64,000 nt of DNA from Gaetbulibacter sp. 4G1 (GTDB taxonomy: Bacteria; Bacteroidota; Bacteroidia; Flavobacteriales; Flavobacteriaceae): the NCBI RefSeq assembly GCF_002741945.1, contig NZ_MDVN01000024.1, positions 372,001-436,000 of the forward strand, in the 5' to 3' direction. Below, piece by piece: positions 7,353 through 15,181 of the stretch (within the stretch, counting starts at the first letter, position 1; every line of letters begins with the position of its first letter). The notes under the pieces were generated by a model. The model worked only from the letters and a program-made list of their open reading frames with translations, was not told the origin of the DNA and did not search any database. A program made the translations under genes and the position numbers.

Positions 7353-9680
7353 TTAAGCTTTTTCAACTTTAACAGCACATTTTTTAAAATCGGGCTCTTT
7401 AGAAATTGGGCAAAAAGCATCAAGAGTCGTATCATTAATCATCATATTCTCATCAAAGAAAGGCACAAAAACTTGCCCTTTAGTTGGTAATCCTCTTTCA
7501 TTTATAGAAGCTGGTAATATACAAGAGCCTCTTCTTGATGTTACCTTTATTTTTTCTCCATTTCTAATACTTAATGCTTTAGCATCTTCTGGGTGAAATT
7601 CTACATACGCATGCGGCATTGCTTTATGAAGCACAGGTATTCTACGTGTCATAGAACCTGTATGCCAATGTTCAATTACACGTCCCGTATTCAACCAAAA
7701 AGGATATTCGCTATCTGGAGACTCTGCAGCTGGTTCGTAAGGACGTTGCCAAATTACAGCCTTACCGTCTGGTTTTCCATAAAAATGAAAATCTTTCCCG
7801 TTAGAACAAGCAGGATCATATTTCGCATTAAAACGCCATTGCGTTGATTTACCGTCTACATAAGGCCATATAGCTCCCGATTCTTTTTTCAATACTTCAA
7901 GCGGCGCCATTCCGTGTTTTTTACCTTCATGAAATTGACGGTACTCATTGTATATTTCTTCAACGTGATTTTCTTTACTATATGGAAACAAATCGCCATA
8001 ACCCATGCGCTTTGCTACCTCAATAAACATCCATGCATCCGGTGTGGTATCACCTGGTCCTTCTACCATTTTATCCCAATGTTGAGTTCTTCGTTCTGAA
8101 TTCCCATACAATCCAGATTTTTCAATATGCCATGATGCTGGTAAAATTACATCTGCAACATCAGAAGTTGGTGTTGGAAATACATCAGAAACCACAACGA
8201 AACAAGACTCTTTTTTCATTGCTGGACGATAGCGACTAGTTTTTGGTAAAGACACTAATGGGTTTACTGCCTGTGTCCAAATAAACTTAATATCACCTCT
8301 ATCCACAGCTCTAAACATTTCTGTAGTATGGTAAGTTGGTTTAGATGGAATTTTTTCAACTGGAACTTTCCAAATTTTAGCGGCTAATTCTCTGTGTTTC
8401 GGGTTTGTTACTACTCCTTTTGGTAATTTGTGCGTAAAGGTTCCTACTTCACGAGCAGTACCACAAGCAGAAGGTTGTCCTGTTAATGAAAATGGACTAT
8501 TTCCGGGTTCAGAAATCTTACCTGTTAACAGGTGAATATTATAAATAATATTATTCATCCATGTTCCTCTTGTATGCTGATTTACACCCATACACCAAAG
8601 CGACATCACTTTCTTATTAGGATCTCCATAGATTGATGCTAAATACTTTATATCTTTTACTGAAACCTTAGAATATTTAGCAACTTTTTCAGGAGTATAA
8701 TCTTCTAAAAAGGCTTTGTACTGATCAAAATCTATTTTTTCAGGCTTGTCTTTAAATTTATATTTATCCTCCATACCATAACCCATTTTGGTAAGCCCTT
8801 TACTAAAGTTACAGTGTTTTTCTATAAATGATTTATTAACCCAGCCATTATTAACTATTTCATAGCAAATAGCATTTCCAAGAGCTAAATCGGTTTGAGG
8901 TTCAAATAAAATTGACCTATCCGATGCTGTACTTGATCGCGTTGTTCGTGTAGCAAAATCAATAACTTTTGATCCACGTCTAGATTTTTGCTCTAATATT
9001 CTAGAAAATAATACGGGATGCATTTCTGCCATATTATTTCCCCACGTAATAAAATAATCAGCATGATCTATATCTTCATAACATCCCATAGGTTCATCTG
9101 CTCCAAAAGAAGTTAAAAATCCAGCTACAGCACTAGCCATACATAATCGTGCATTGCAATCGAGATTGTTAGTACCTATAGCACCTTTCATAAACTTTGA
9201 AGCTACATAACCTTCTGGAATAGTAGATTGTCCAGAAGTGTACATCGCAACCGAATCTTTTCCGTGTGTAGCAATGGTATCTTTCATTTTATTGGCAACA
9301 ATATCTAAAGCTTCACTAATTGGCGTTTTTACATAGGTACCATTTTTCTTAACTAAAGCATGTGTTAACCTATCTTTAGATTGGATACACATAGTTTGAT
9401 GATAACCTTTAACACAAAGTAATCCCTTGTTAACAGAAGAATTAGGATCTCCCTTTACAGCTATAGCTTTTCCATTTTCAGTACCTACCAAAATACCACA
9501 ACCAACTCCACAAAACCTACAAGGTCCTTTTTTCCAATCTAGATTAGCTCCTTTGGGAATGCCATCTTCTTGCTCACTGGCAAACAATATTCCAGGAAAC
9601 ATAGATGCAGCTGCTGCCATTGCAGATAACCTCGCCATTTTTTTTATAAAACTTCTTCTGTTTGTTAATGAGTTGTACAT
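7353..9680 (-). CDS. napA: Periplasmic nitrate reductase catalytic subunit NapA
   Basis: NapA reduces nitrate to nitrite at a molybdenum bis-MGD centre. The 775-residue protein begins with a Tat signal (NRRSFIKK at 7-14, then a hydrophobic stretch to about 34). The [4Fe-4S] cysteines are at 54, 57, 61 and 89. The molybdenum ligand is Cys180 in NARLCMASAV, and the preceding GQSTIPEGYVASK stretch is NapA-like. C-terminal molybdopterin-dinucleotide-binding motifs (ILPASWHIEKSG, TGRVIEHWHTGSMTRR) are intact. Length is close to the usual 760-830 residues. It is directly preceded by napD, which overlooks Tat export, and followed by napB. The cofactor genes lie divergently upstream. Confidence 0.96.
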   Translation of the reverse strand: MYNSLTNRRSFIKKMARLSAMAAAASMFPGILFASEQEDGIPKGANLDWKKGPCRFCGVGCGILVGTENGKAIAVKGDPNSSVNKGLLCVKGYHQTMCIQSKDRLTHALVKKNGTYVKTPISEALDIVANKMKDTIATHGKDSVAMYTSGQSTIPEGYVASKFMKGAIGTNNLDCNARLCMASAVAGFLTSFGADEPMGCYEDIDHADYFITWGNNMAEMHPVLFSRILEQKSRRGSKVIDFATRTTRSSTASDRSILFEPQTDLALGNAICYEIVNNGWVNKSFIEKHCNFSKGLTKMGYGMEDKYKFKDKPEKIDFDQYKAFLEDYTPEKVAKYSKVSVKDIKYLASIYGDPNKKVMSLWCMGVNQHTRGTWMNNIIYNIHLLTGKISEPGNSPFSLTGQPSACGTAREVGTFTHKLPKGVVTNPKHRELAAKIWKVPVEKIPSKPTYHTTEMFRAVDRGDIKFIWTQAVNPLVSLPKTSRYRPAMKKESCFVVVSDVFPTPTSDVADVILPASWHIEKSGLYGNSERRTQHWDKMVEGPGDTTPDAWMFIEVAKRMGYGDLFPYSKENHVEEIYNEYRQFHEGKKHGMAPLEVLKKESGAIWPYVDGKSTQWRFNAKYDPACSNGKDFHFYGKPDGKAVIWQRPYEPAAESPDSEYPFWLNTGRVIEHWHTGSMTRRIPVLHKAMPHAYVEFHPEDAKALSIRNGEKIKVTSRRGSCILPASINERGLPTKGQVFVPFFDENMMINDTTLDAFCPISKEPDFKKCAVKVEKA

Positions 9681-9681
9681 G

Positions 9682-9924
9682 TTATTGCTGATTTTGTGGA
9701 CTGTTAAAACCAGAAACCATTGCTAACAGTTTTAGGCTTTTTATTTTTTCAATTTTTGCTTTAAGGAGTTCTTCAGAAGCATCATCTAAAGTATCTGTTA
9801 CTAATACTAAAACATCTTCATTTGTGGCAGGCATAACCTCACATTCTTCAAGTGCGGATAATGCAGTTAAAAGTTCTACTTTTTTATTATCGTGCGGGTG
9901 CGCCAAATAGCTTTTTATAGGCAT
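9682..9924 (-). CDS. napD: NapD, chaperone for NapA maturation
   Basis: This 80-residue cytoplasmic protein matches NapD by size, by its ferredoxin-like alternation (residues 14-50) and by position just before napA, with one base between its stop and the napA start. NapD binds the NapA twin-arginine signal and delays export until the cofactor is inserted. Sequence motifs are weakly conserved in this family, so context carries much of the call. It is the first gene of the nap operon and follows an FNR-type promoter at 9952-9994. Confidence 0.85.
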   Translation of the reverse strand: MPIKSYLAHPHDNKKVELLTALSALEECEVMPATNEDVLVLVTDTLDDASEELLKAKIEKIKSLKLLAMVSGFNSPQNQQ

Positions 9925-9951
9925 AAAAATCAGTTTTGATTTTAAACAGGA

Positions 9952-9994
9952 TAAAAATATCTTAAATGTTAAAGGTAAAAACTGATAAATATCA
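9952..9994 (-). promoter_or_regulatory. FNR/CRP-family palindrome and -7 element upstream of napD
   Basis: TGAT-AAAT-ATCA at 9983-9994 is an exact TGAT-N4-ATCA core. Read on the minus strand, 23 bases separate it from TATTTTTA at 9959-9952, a near match to TAnnTTTG. The palindrome would be centred about 42 bases upstream of the start of the nap transcript. A 14-base stretch around it (CTGAT-AAAT-ATCATA) is repeated near moeA at 10071-10084. Confidence 0.75.
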
Positions 9995-10071
9995 TAGAAA
10001 AAGTGTCGAGAAGTAATTTAAACTTAATCTAAATAAGAACAGTAAGGCTCATATAAATATAATCAAAAAAC

Positions 10072-10115
10072 TGATAAATATCATACTATACTAAAAAATG
10101 AATACGTTATATTTG
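10072..10115 (+). promoter_or_regulatory. FNR/CRP-family palindrome and -7 element upstream of moeA
   Basis: TGAT-AAAT-ATCA at 10072-10083 is followed 24 bases later by TATATTTG at 10108-10115, a perfect Bacteroidota -7 element. Because the -7 element lies downstream of the first possible ATG of moeA (10098), transcription should begin near 10121 and the real start codon should be 10137. The same arrangement, facing the other way, serves napD. Confidence 0.78.
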
Positions 10116-10136
10116 TATAGATATAACGAAAAAAGA

Positions 10137-11315
10137 ATGATTTCCATAGAAGAAGCCATACAACTTGTTAAAAATAATAGTAAACCTCTAATAAAAGAGG
10201 CTATAAAACCAACTGAAAGGGCAAATGGATATGTTTTATTTAAAGATGTTTATTCTCCTATAAATATGCCACCATTTAGGCAATCTGCTATGGATGGGTA
10301 TGCTTTATGTTTACATGAAGGTATAAAATATAAGCTTATAGGAGAGGTAAAAGCTGGTGATTCTAATCAACCCATTTTAAAGCATGGAGAGGCTGTTAGA
10401 ATATTTACAGGTGCTCCAGTTCCAGATTCTGCTAATGCCATTATGATGCAGGAAAAAGTACAATCGAATGGGATGTCAATTACCATTAAGCATCAAATCT
10501 CTTTAGGCCTTAACATTCGCCCTTCCGGGGAGCAGGTAAAACAAGGGGGCATAGCTTTAAAGAAGGGCACTAAGCTAACACCAGCAGCCATAGGCTACTT
10601 AATTTCTTTGGGAATTACTCAAGTTTCTGTTTACAAAAAACCAAATATAGCTATCGTTACAACTGGAAATGAATTGATTGATGCAGGTGAAACATTGACA
10701 TATGGCAAAATTTATGAAAGCAATTCTAAAATGCTATTAAGTGCTCTCTACAGTTTAAAATTTTATGATGTGACAATTCATAAAGTAGAAGATAATTATT
10801 TTAAAACCGTTGAGAAACTCAATTCTGTAATTAATGATAATGATTTAGTTCTAATTACAGGTGGAATTTCTGTTGGTGATTATGATTTTGTTGGAAAAGC
10901 TTTAAATGAACTTAAGGTAGAAGAGCTTTTTTATAAAGTAAAGCAAAAACCAGGAAAGCCGCTATTTTTTGGAAAAAAAGAAAGAACACTCATATTTGCT
11001 CTTCCTGGAAACCCAGCAGCTGCATTATCTTGCTTTTATGTTTATGTATATATAGCATTACAAAACATAATGAATAGAAAGATTATGGAATTACCTCGAG
11101 TAAATGCAAAGTCTATATCAAATTTTGAAAAGAGAGGTGACAGACCACAGTTTTTAAAAGCTATTCATAATGAGGGTGAAGTTGAGATTTTAGAGGGTCA
11201 AAACTCATCGATGTTACAAACTTTTGCTATATCTAATGCTTTAGTTTTTGTGCCCGAAAATATTAGCTCCATAAAAGCCAATGATTTAGTAAACACTGTT
11301 CTCTTACCCATTTAA
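10137..11315 (+). CDS. moeA: Molybdopterin molybdenumtransferase MoeA
   Basis: MoeA inserts molybdate into adenylylated molybdopterin. The protein shows the family signatures RQSAMDGYAL, TGGISVGDYDFV and LPGNPAAALSCF, and has a normal length of 392 residues from the chosen start. An in-frame ATG exists 13 codons earlier (10098), but the -7 promoter element lies inside that extension, and the first recognisable MoeA residues (ISIEEAIQLV) follow directly on the ATG at 10137. It heads the molybdenum-cofactor operon, divergent from nap, so cofactor supply and nitrate reductase are probably induced together. Confidence 0.95.
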   Translation: MISIEEAIQLVKNNSKPLIKEAIKPTERANGYVLFKDVYSPINMPPFRQSAMDGYALCLHEGIKYKLIGEVKAGDSNQPILKHGEAVRIFTGAPVPDSANAIMMQEKVQSNGMSITIKHQISLGLNIRPSGEQVKQGGIALKKGTKLTPAAIGYLISLGITQVSVYKKPNIAIVTTGNELIDAGETLTYGKIYESNSKMLLSALYSLKFYDVTIHKVEDNYFKTVEKLNSVINDNDLVLITGGISVGDYDFVGKALNELKVEELFYKVKQKPGKPLFFGKKERTLIFALPGNPAAALSCFYVYVYIALQNIMNRKIMELPRVNAKSISNFEKRGDRPQFLKAIHNEGEVEILEGQNSSMLQTFAISNALVFVPENISSIKANDLVNTVLLPI

Positions 11316-11327
11316 AAAAACGCAATT

Positions 11328-11666
11328 ATGAGTTATAAAATAAAAAGCCGAATCTGGATTGAATCAAAAAGCAAAGTACTTTTAGGAGAAGGTCGTGTAC
11401 AATTACTAAAAGCAATTGATGAAACAGGTTCTTTATCAAAAGCTGCAAAATCTATAAATATTTCCTATAAAAAAGCTTGGAATCTTATTGACTCTGTAAA
11501 TAAATCGGCAAAGCAACCCGTAACTATAAATAGTATTGGCGGAAAAGGTGGTGGTGGTGCCGAATTAACTGAATACGGTAAATCCTTGGTTAAAGCTTTT
11601 GATGGAATTAATAAAGAATGCTGGGCATTTTTAGACAAACAGCTTGAAAAAATTAAAGCCTTATAA
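11328..11666 (+). CDS. ModE-like winged-helix DNA-binding protein without molybdate domain
   Basis: This 112-residue protein matches the N-terminal DNA-binding domain of ModE: a helix-turn-helix (GSLSKAAKSINISYKKAWNLI, about residues 31-51) followed by a wing with a glycine-rich loop, GGKGGGG. Full-length ModE adds two molybdate-binding MOP domains, which are missing here, so direct molybdate sensing is doubtful. It lies 12 bases after moeA, and its stop is followed immediately by the next start codon. It may regulate the operon or molybdate uptake. Confidence 0.85.
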   Translation: MSYKIKSRIWIESKSKVLLGEGRVQLLKAIDETGSLSKAAKSINISYKKAWNLIDSVNKSAKQPVTINSIGGKGGGGAELTEYGKSLVKAFDGINKECWAFLDKQLEKIKAL

Positions 11667-12407
11667 ATGCTTGAAAACGAAAACATATACCTTTTTTTAC
11701 TAATTCTGCCTATAGTATCATTCCTATACTCAAGTGTAGGGCATGGTGGTGCCAGTGGTTATTTAGCACTTATGGCTCTATTTTCATTTGCACCAGAAAG
11801 TATGAAACCCACTGCTCTACTTTTAAATCTTTTTGTTGCAGGAATCTCGTTTTACTATTACTATAAAGAAGGGCATTTTAATAAAAAATTATTCATGGCA
11901 TTTGCAATTTCATCCATACCACTAGCCTTTTTAGGAGGTAGAATTGAAGTTGATGCTACCCTATATAAAAAAATATTAGCTATACTATTAATTTTTGCGG
12001 TACTAAAGATGCTTAATGTTTTTGGTAAGGAACGACAATCTATTAAATCTGTGAATATTTGGCAAGGGCTAATTGTTGGAGGCGTTATTGGTTTTTTCTC
12101 TGGATTAATTGGTATTGGTGGAGGCATTATACTAACCCCTATTATTCTCTTGTTACATTGGGGAAAAATGAAAGAAGCGGCGGCTGTTTCTGCACTTTTT
12201 ATATGGGTTAATTCAGCATCAGGTCTTATTGGTCAAATAAGTAGTGGTGTTGTTATAGAAAAGGCCTCTTTTGTTTTGGTAGTCATTGCCCTTATCGGAG
12301 GGGTTTTAGGAGGTTACTACGGAAGCAAAAAGATAAATAACAAAAACTTGCAATACATGCTAGCATTCGTGTTAATGATTGCTAGTGCAAAATTATTTTT
12401 CACTTAA
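11667..12407 (+). CDS. TauE/SafE (TSUP) family membrane permease
   Basis: The 246-residue protein has about seven or eight hydrophobic segments. It carries the two glycine-rich family motifs, one near the N-terminus (SSVGHGGASGYLALM) and one near the middle (GIGGGIILTPII). TSUP proteins move small sulfur oxyanions or related organic anions across the inner membrane. The gene is embedded in the cofactor operon with start and stop codons abutting on both sides, so it is translationally coupled to ModE-like and mobA genes. No ModABC molybdate transporter is in the window. Its cargo could be sulfite, another sulfur species or an oxyanion; the sequence does not tell. Confidence 0.85.
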   Translation: MLENENIYLFLLILPIVSFLYSSVGHGGASGYLALMALFSFAPESMKPTALLLNLFVAGISFYYYYKEGHFNKKLFMAFAISSIPLAFLGGRIEVDATLYKKILAILLIFAVLKMLNVFGKERQSIKSVNIWQGLIVGGVIGFFSGLIGIGGGIILTPIILLLHWGKMKEAAAVSALFIWVNSASGLIGQISSGVVIEKASFVLVVIALIGGVLGGYYGSKKINNKNLQYMLAFVLMIASAKLFFT

Positions 12408-12992
12408 ATGATTAATAAAAAAGACATAACAGGAATTATTTTGGCGGGAGGTAAAAGTTCTAGAATGAAATCTGACAAGGGACTTTTAGCACTTGGAGAA
12501 TCATTATTTATTGAAAATATAATTAATGCAGCTTCTCCTTTGGTAAAGAGTATAATAATAGTTAGTAATAGCTCTCATTATGATGAATTTGGATATAAAA
12601 GGGTCGAAGATTTAATCAAAAATTCAGGGCCAGTAGCAGGAGTTTATACTGGGTTAAAACACTCAAAAACCGATTATAACCTAGTTTTAAGCTGTGATAT
12701 TCCTCTTATCACCACTGAAGTTTTAGAAAAGCTAATTATAAACACCGATGAGTATTCTGATGTCGTACAAATTGTTAGTCAAGGAAAAACGATGCCATTA
12801 GTAGCCCTATACAAAAAAAAATGCGCATCTATTTTCGAAGATTTATTGAATAAAGGAGAAAAAAGGTTGATATATGCAGTAAATCAACTTCATGTAAAAA
12901 CTATTGAAATAGATCCTACAATGGATAAACAAGTTGAAAACATCAACACTTTAGAACAACTTATTACTTTAAGAAATGAATTTGAATATTAA
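12408..12992 (+). CDS. mobA: Molybdenum cofactor guanylyltransferase MobA
   Basis: MobA attaches GMP to molybdenum cofactor, making the guanine dinucleotide form required by NapA and formate dehydrogenase. The 194-residue protein has the nucleotidyltransferase signature LAGGKSSRMKSDKGL at residues 12-26 and a metal-binding CDIP segment. ATG follows the upstream stop directly. The 3' end overlaps moaD by 17 bases. It is distinct from the second, MocA-like, nucleotidyltransferase at 24683, which probably makes the cytosine form. Confidence 0.93.
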   Translation: MINKKDITGIILAGGKSSRMKSDKGLLALGESLFIENIINAASPLVKSIIIVSNSSHYDEFGYKRVEDLIKNSGPVAGVYTGLKHSKTDYNLVLSCDIPLITTEVLEKLIINTDEYSDVVQIVSQGKTMPLVALYKKKCASIFEDLLNKGEKRLIYAVNQLHVKTIEIDPTMDKQVENINTLEQLITLRNEFEY

Positions 12993-13209
12993 ATATTTTG
13001 GGCAAATAGCTGAAATTACTAACCAAAATGAAGAGTCAATCGAGTTTTCAGGTCTAATAGTTTCAGAACTATTAGATGTCCTTTATTCGAAATATAGCGA
13101 CTTAAAAAATAAAGATTTTCAAGTCGCACAAAATCAAGAATTGGTTTTAGGCGATAAAGAAATAACAGGAAGCGAAATAGCTTTATTACCCCCTTTTTCT
13201 GGAGGTTGA
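12976..13209 (+). CDS. moaD: Molybdopterin synthase sulfur-carrier subunit MoaD
   Basis: This 77-residue ubiquitin-fold protein ends in the double glycine tail (LLPPFSGG) that is activated by MoeB and thiolated. It partners MoaE to convert cyclic pyranopterin phosphate to molybdopterin. The start lies inside the end of mobA, which suggests translational coupling. moeB follows seven bases later. Confidence 0.93.
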   Translation: MNLNIKYFGQIAEITNQNEESIEFSGLIVSELLDVLYSKYSDLKNKDFQVAQNQELVLGDKEITGSEIALLPPFSGG

Positions 13210-13216
13210 TTAAATT

Positions 13217-14299
13217 ATGAGTAGATATAATAGACATATCATTTTATCCGAAATCGGACAAGTTGGACAGGACAAAATCTCCAAAGCAAAAGTTTTAGTT
13301 ATTGGAGCTGGGGGGTTGGGATGCCCAGTTTTACAATATTTAACTGGCGCTGGGGTTGGTACTATTGGCATTATAGACTTTGATGTTGTTGAACTTTCTA
13401 ATTTGCAACGTCAAATTTTATTTGGCTCATCATGTTTAGGAAAAAACAAAGCCATTGCTGCTAAAGAAAGATTAGAGGATTTAAATGATACAATTTCTAT
13501 AGCCGCATACCCTTTTCAACTCAATTATCAAAATGCTATCGATTTATTTAATCAGTACGACATTATTGTTGATGGGTCTGATAACTTTGAAACGCGTTAT
13601 CTCGTAAACGATACTTGTCTTATTACAAATAAGCCTTTGGTTTTTGGGGCTATTTATAAGTTTGAAGGACAGGTTTCTGTTTTTAATTATAAAAAAGGGC
13701 CAAGTTACAGATGTTTATTTCCAAATCCGCCACAAGAAGGTACAATACCAAATTGCTCAGAAATTGGTGTATTGGGAATACTCCCTGGAATTATTGGTAG
13801 TATGCAGGCTAATGAAGTTTTGAAAATTATTTTAGGCATTGGAGATGTGCTTTCTGGGCAACTTTTGCTTTATAATGCTCTAACCTCAAAGGTTTCAACT
13901 TTGAAAGTAAATAGAAATGAAGCCATTATTCAATCTATTTTAGAAGAAAAGAACAATTTTCACAAAAAACAAATCAGTGAAAATTGTGAAATGGAAGTGC
14001 TAGAAGTTTCAATAGACGATATAATTTCTGAAGAAAATATTCAATTTATAGATATTAGAGAATCACATGAGCAACCAAAAATTGAAAGTATAAAAGTTTC
14101 ACATATCCCTTTTAGTCAACTAGAACAAAGTTTAAGCAAAATTAATTCAGATAAAAAGAAAGTACTTTTTTGTCAATCTGGAGTTAGAAGTAAACGAGCT
14201 ACTCAAATGTTAAATGAGCTGAACATTACAAACTGTTTCAGCTTAAAAGAAGGAGCTACAGTATTAAATAATTATACAAAAGTATCATCAAATGAATAA
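13217..14299 (+). CDS. moeB: MoeB/ThiF-type adenylyltransferase with C-terminal rhodanese domain
   Basis: The 360-residue protein adenylates the MoaD C-terminus. Its N-terminal E1-like domain has the nucleotide-binding motif GAGGLGCPVLQYL (about residues 32-44) and the DGSDNFETRYLVND segment. The C-terminal 100 residues form a rhodanese domain with active-site loop CQSGVRS, which probably supplies persulfide sulfur. Only part of the usual cysteine pairs of the zinc site is visible: the C-P-F segment reads RCLFPNPP, and the second CXXC is not seen. A role for thiamine ThiS instead is possible but the gene is flanked by moaD and moaE. Confidence 0.9.
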   Translation: MSRYNRHIILSEIGQVGQDKISKAKVLVIGAGGLGCPVLQYLTGAGVGTIGIIDFDVVELSNLQRQILFGSSCLGKNKAIAAKERLEDLNDTISIAAYPFQLNYQNAIDLFNQYDIIVDGSDNFETRYLVNDTCLITNKPLVFGAIYKFEGQVSVFNYKKGPSYRCLFPNPPQEGTIPNCSEIGVLGILPGIIGSMQANEVLKIILGIGDVLSGQLLLYNALTSKVSTLKVNRNEAIIQSILEEKNNFHKKQISENCEMEVLEVSIDDIISEENIQFIDIRESHEQPKIESIKVSHIPFSQLEQSLSKINSDKKKVLFCQSGVRSKRATQMLNELNITNCFSLKEGATVLNNYTKVSSNE

Positions 14300-14735
14300 C
14301 AAAAAACCTAAAAACGTATTTAAAGAAGGTGCCATAACTTCAGAATTTATAGGCAACTCAATATATAAACATCAAACGAAAACAAGTATTGGTGCGCATA
14401 ACATTTTTCTTGGCCAAGTGAGAGCTGATATAGTTGATGGAAAAACAGTATCAGTAATTGAATACACGGCTTATGAAGATATGGCAAACAATAAATTTCA
14501 TGAGATTAGAGAGTCCGCTTTTGAAAAATTCGACCTCACATGCATGCACATTTATCATAGCTTAGGAAAAGTTAACGCTGGAGAAATATGCTTATTTGTG
14601 TTTGTTTCATCACCAAGGCGCAAAATTGTTTTTGAAGCTTTGGAATATATTGTTGAAGCAATAAAAGCAGACGTTCCTGTATTTGGAAAAGAGATTTTTG
14701 AAGACGAAACACATCAATGGAAACAAAACACATAA
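14292..14735 (+). CDS. moaE: Molybdopterin synthase catalytic subunit MoaE
   Basis: MoaE, with MoaD, inserts the two dithiolene sulfurs. The 147-residue sequence has the MoaE segments HNIFLGQVRAD, EYTAYEDMA, IYHSLGKVNAGE and the C-terminal VPVFGKEIFED with the conserved lysine. The segment that is SAHR in the E. coli protein reads SPRR here, so the usual histidine seems to be replaced by arginine. Start overlaps the end of moeB by eight bases. An S23-family gene with flanking repeats separates it from moaCB. Confidence 0.92.
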   Translation: MNNKKPKNVFKEGAITSEFIGNSIYKHQTKTSIGAHNIFLGQVRADIVDGKTVSVIEYTAYEDMANNKFHEIRESAFEKFDLTCMHIYHSLGKVNAGEICLFVFVSSPRRKIVFEALEYIVEAIKADVPVFGKEIFEDETHQWKQNT

Positions 14736-14758
14736 TGTACTTTGTTTTTCGTTTAATT

Positions 14759-14772
14759 GTTGATTTGTTTAA
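14759..14772 (+). repeat. Left flanking repeat of the S23-family gene
   Basis: GTTGAT-TTGTTTAA on the plus strand, between moaE and the S23-family gene. The right flank of that gene (15154-15175, other strand) has the same sequence with one extra eight-base unit inserted, so the gene is bracketed by imperfect inverted repeats. Confidence 0.55.
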
Positions 14773-14791
14773 TCATAAGAAAAAGTAAAAA

Positions 14792-15157
14792 ATGGCATAC
14801 ACATTTTCATTTGAAAAATTAAATGTTTGGATTGACTCAAAAAAGTTGATAAAACTTATATATCAAGTAACAAAAGGATTTCCTAATGAAGAAAAGTTTG
14901 GATTAACTAACCAATTAAGGCGTGCTTCTGTTTCGATAGCTTCAAACTTAGCAGAAGGCACATCAAGAAATACAAATAAAGATAAAGCTCATTTTACAAC
15001 ATTAGCTTTTAGTTCATTAATGGAAGTCCTTAATCAAATTATAATAGCCAAAGAGTTAAGTTTTATTAGCGAAGATGATTATCAAAATATTAGAATTGAA
15101 ATTGAAAAAATTTCTAACAAACTCAATGCTTTAAGAAAATCTCAATTAAATAGTTAA
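14792..15157 (+). CDS. Four-helix-bundle protein of the S23 family
   Basis: This 121-residue, helix-rich protein matches the S23/four-helix-bundle family through the motifs FPNEEKFGLTNQLRRASVSIASNLAEG and the C-terminal coiled helix. Such proteins were first seen in intervening sequences of 23S rRNA but are widely scattered in Bacteroidota genomes. Their function is unknown. Here it interrupts the cofactor operon between moaE and moaCB and has no obvious role in cofactor synthesis. Repeats in inverted orientation lie on both sides, which suggests it arrived as a small mobile unit. Orientation matches the operon, so transcription can read through. Confidence 0.88.
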   Translation: MAYTFSFEKLNVWIDSKKLIKLIYQVTKGFPNEEKFGLTNQLRRASVSIASNLAEGTSRNTNKDKAHFTTLAFSSLMEVLNQIIIAKELSFISEDDYQNIRIEIEKISNKLNALRKSQLNS

Positions 15158-15175
15158 ACAAATAAACGAATCAAC
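15154..15175 (-). repeat. Right flanking repeat of the S23-family gene
   Basis: On the minus strand this reads GTTGAT, TCGTTTAT, TTGTTTAA. It begins at the last codon of the S23-family gene and ends just before the moaCB start at 15182. A 21-of-22 match occurs within pabB at 36960-36981. Confidence 0.6.
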
Positions 15176-15181
15176 ACCATA

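Noticed and set aside
14792-15157. Intervening sequence of a 23S rRNA gene
   Set aside because: S23 proteins can lie in such sequences, but no rRNA flanks this gene; it stands in a cofactor operon.
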